A stretch of DNA of 64,000 nt, taken from Lepidonotus clava (Eukaryota; Annelida; Polychaeta; Phyllodocida; Polynoidae). Position numbers and translations under genes: made by a program. Position 1 is the stretch's first letter; each line of letters starts with the position of its first letter. The stretch spans positions 22,937,659 through 23,001,658 of the forward strand of contig OW387140.1 in the NCBI GenBank assembly GCA_936440205.1, given 5' to 3'. Below the pieces are notes generated by a model. It saw only the letters and a program-made list of their open reading frames with translations, made no database searches and was not told where the DNA came from. This document shows, in pieces, positions 63,546 through 64,000 of this stretch.

Positions 63546-64000
63546 TTTTGATCGTTTCTTTTACTTTGAGAAGCAGAGTTGAATACTGAATTTGTCGGTG
63601 TTAGCTTAAAGTTTCTAATTTTATCGTTTATGGGATTGTTATTGTACGAAACAGGCAGTGGTGACGTATCTTTACAAGTTAGACTCTTCACCGTTTCTCT
63701 TGCCTCCACTATTTTTTATTTGATTTATGCGAACACATGTATTTAGATAACTTGGTTTGTTATTTCTTATGTTCATGTGGCGTACGTGACATGTTGAAGC
63801 AAGGTCTTGAGAAAGGTTACGCTTTGTCATCTGTAAGGACTGCACATGTGGTGAGATAGTTTTTTAATTGTGAGAATCTGGTTTTGGTTGTTTCTAGAAA
63901 TGTTTTTGAGATCACCCTGTTTGCGCAAATTGTAGGATGTGGTGGTTTATTTCATTATTCGTACTATTAATCTTCTTGAAATAAGCATGAAAATGAAGTT

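Overview
This 64 kb window is nuclear DNA of an animal, most likely a marine invertebrate. Genes are interrupted by GT-AG introns, coding exons are GC-rich, and they sit in AT-rich introns and intergenic DNA full of short inverted-repeat (MITE-type) elements and microsatellites. A Toll-like receptor of the single-cysteine-cluster type, an MFSD4-type transporter and a peroxisomal D-aspartate oxidase together fit an invertebrate deuterostome (echinoderm or hemichordate) well. A mollusc or another marine invertebrate cannot be excluded from sequence alone.

Layout. (1) 1-5.3 kb: AT-rich, no gene seen, one MITE. (2) 5.46-14.4 kb, minus strand: a Toll-like receptor. One large exon carries all leucine-rich repeats, the membrane segment and the TIR domain. 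A phase-compatible first exon with the start of a signal peptide is proposed 6.2 kb upstream at 14.3 kb. (3) 14.5-21.5 kb: intergenic, with several foldback elements. (4) 21.6-29.0 kb, minus strand: a three-exon MFSD4/NaGLT1-like transporter of 507 residues. A solo LTR sits in its second intron. (5) 29-39.6 kb: intergenic and divergently flanked, with MITEs (one piggyBac-like, one pogo-like), a possible Penelope-like remnant and a minisatellite. (6) 39.6-61.9 kb, plus strand: a ten-exon D-aspartate oxidase gene. The exons join in phase to a 342-residue protein ending in the peroxisomal signal SKL. (7) Inside its 14.6 kb sixth intron, on the opposite strand (56.05-47.99 kb), lies a complete five-exon gene for a 296-residue protein. 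It carries TNxxFGxD...DF-type repeats that resemble axonemal microtubule-associated proteins. (8) 62-64 kb: intergenic, ending with a tandem array of palindromes that look like nuclear-receptor inverted half-sites.

The three host loci other than the nested pair show no obvious shared pathway: innate immune receptor, sugar-type transporter, D-amino acid catabolism. The exon models for the oxidase, the nested gene and the transporter were assembled by hand from splice sites, reading phase and family similarity. In each case the exon lengths sum to a multiple of three with no internal stop, which is strong internal evidence.

The most unusual content is the nested antisense gene and a set of non-autonomous elements. 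Several unrelated elements are built the same way: short terminal repeats beginning CACTG, and an interior made of one family-specific 8-10 bp motif repeated in both orientations. Two longer ones contain pairs of tRNA-like sequences in inverted arrangement.
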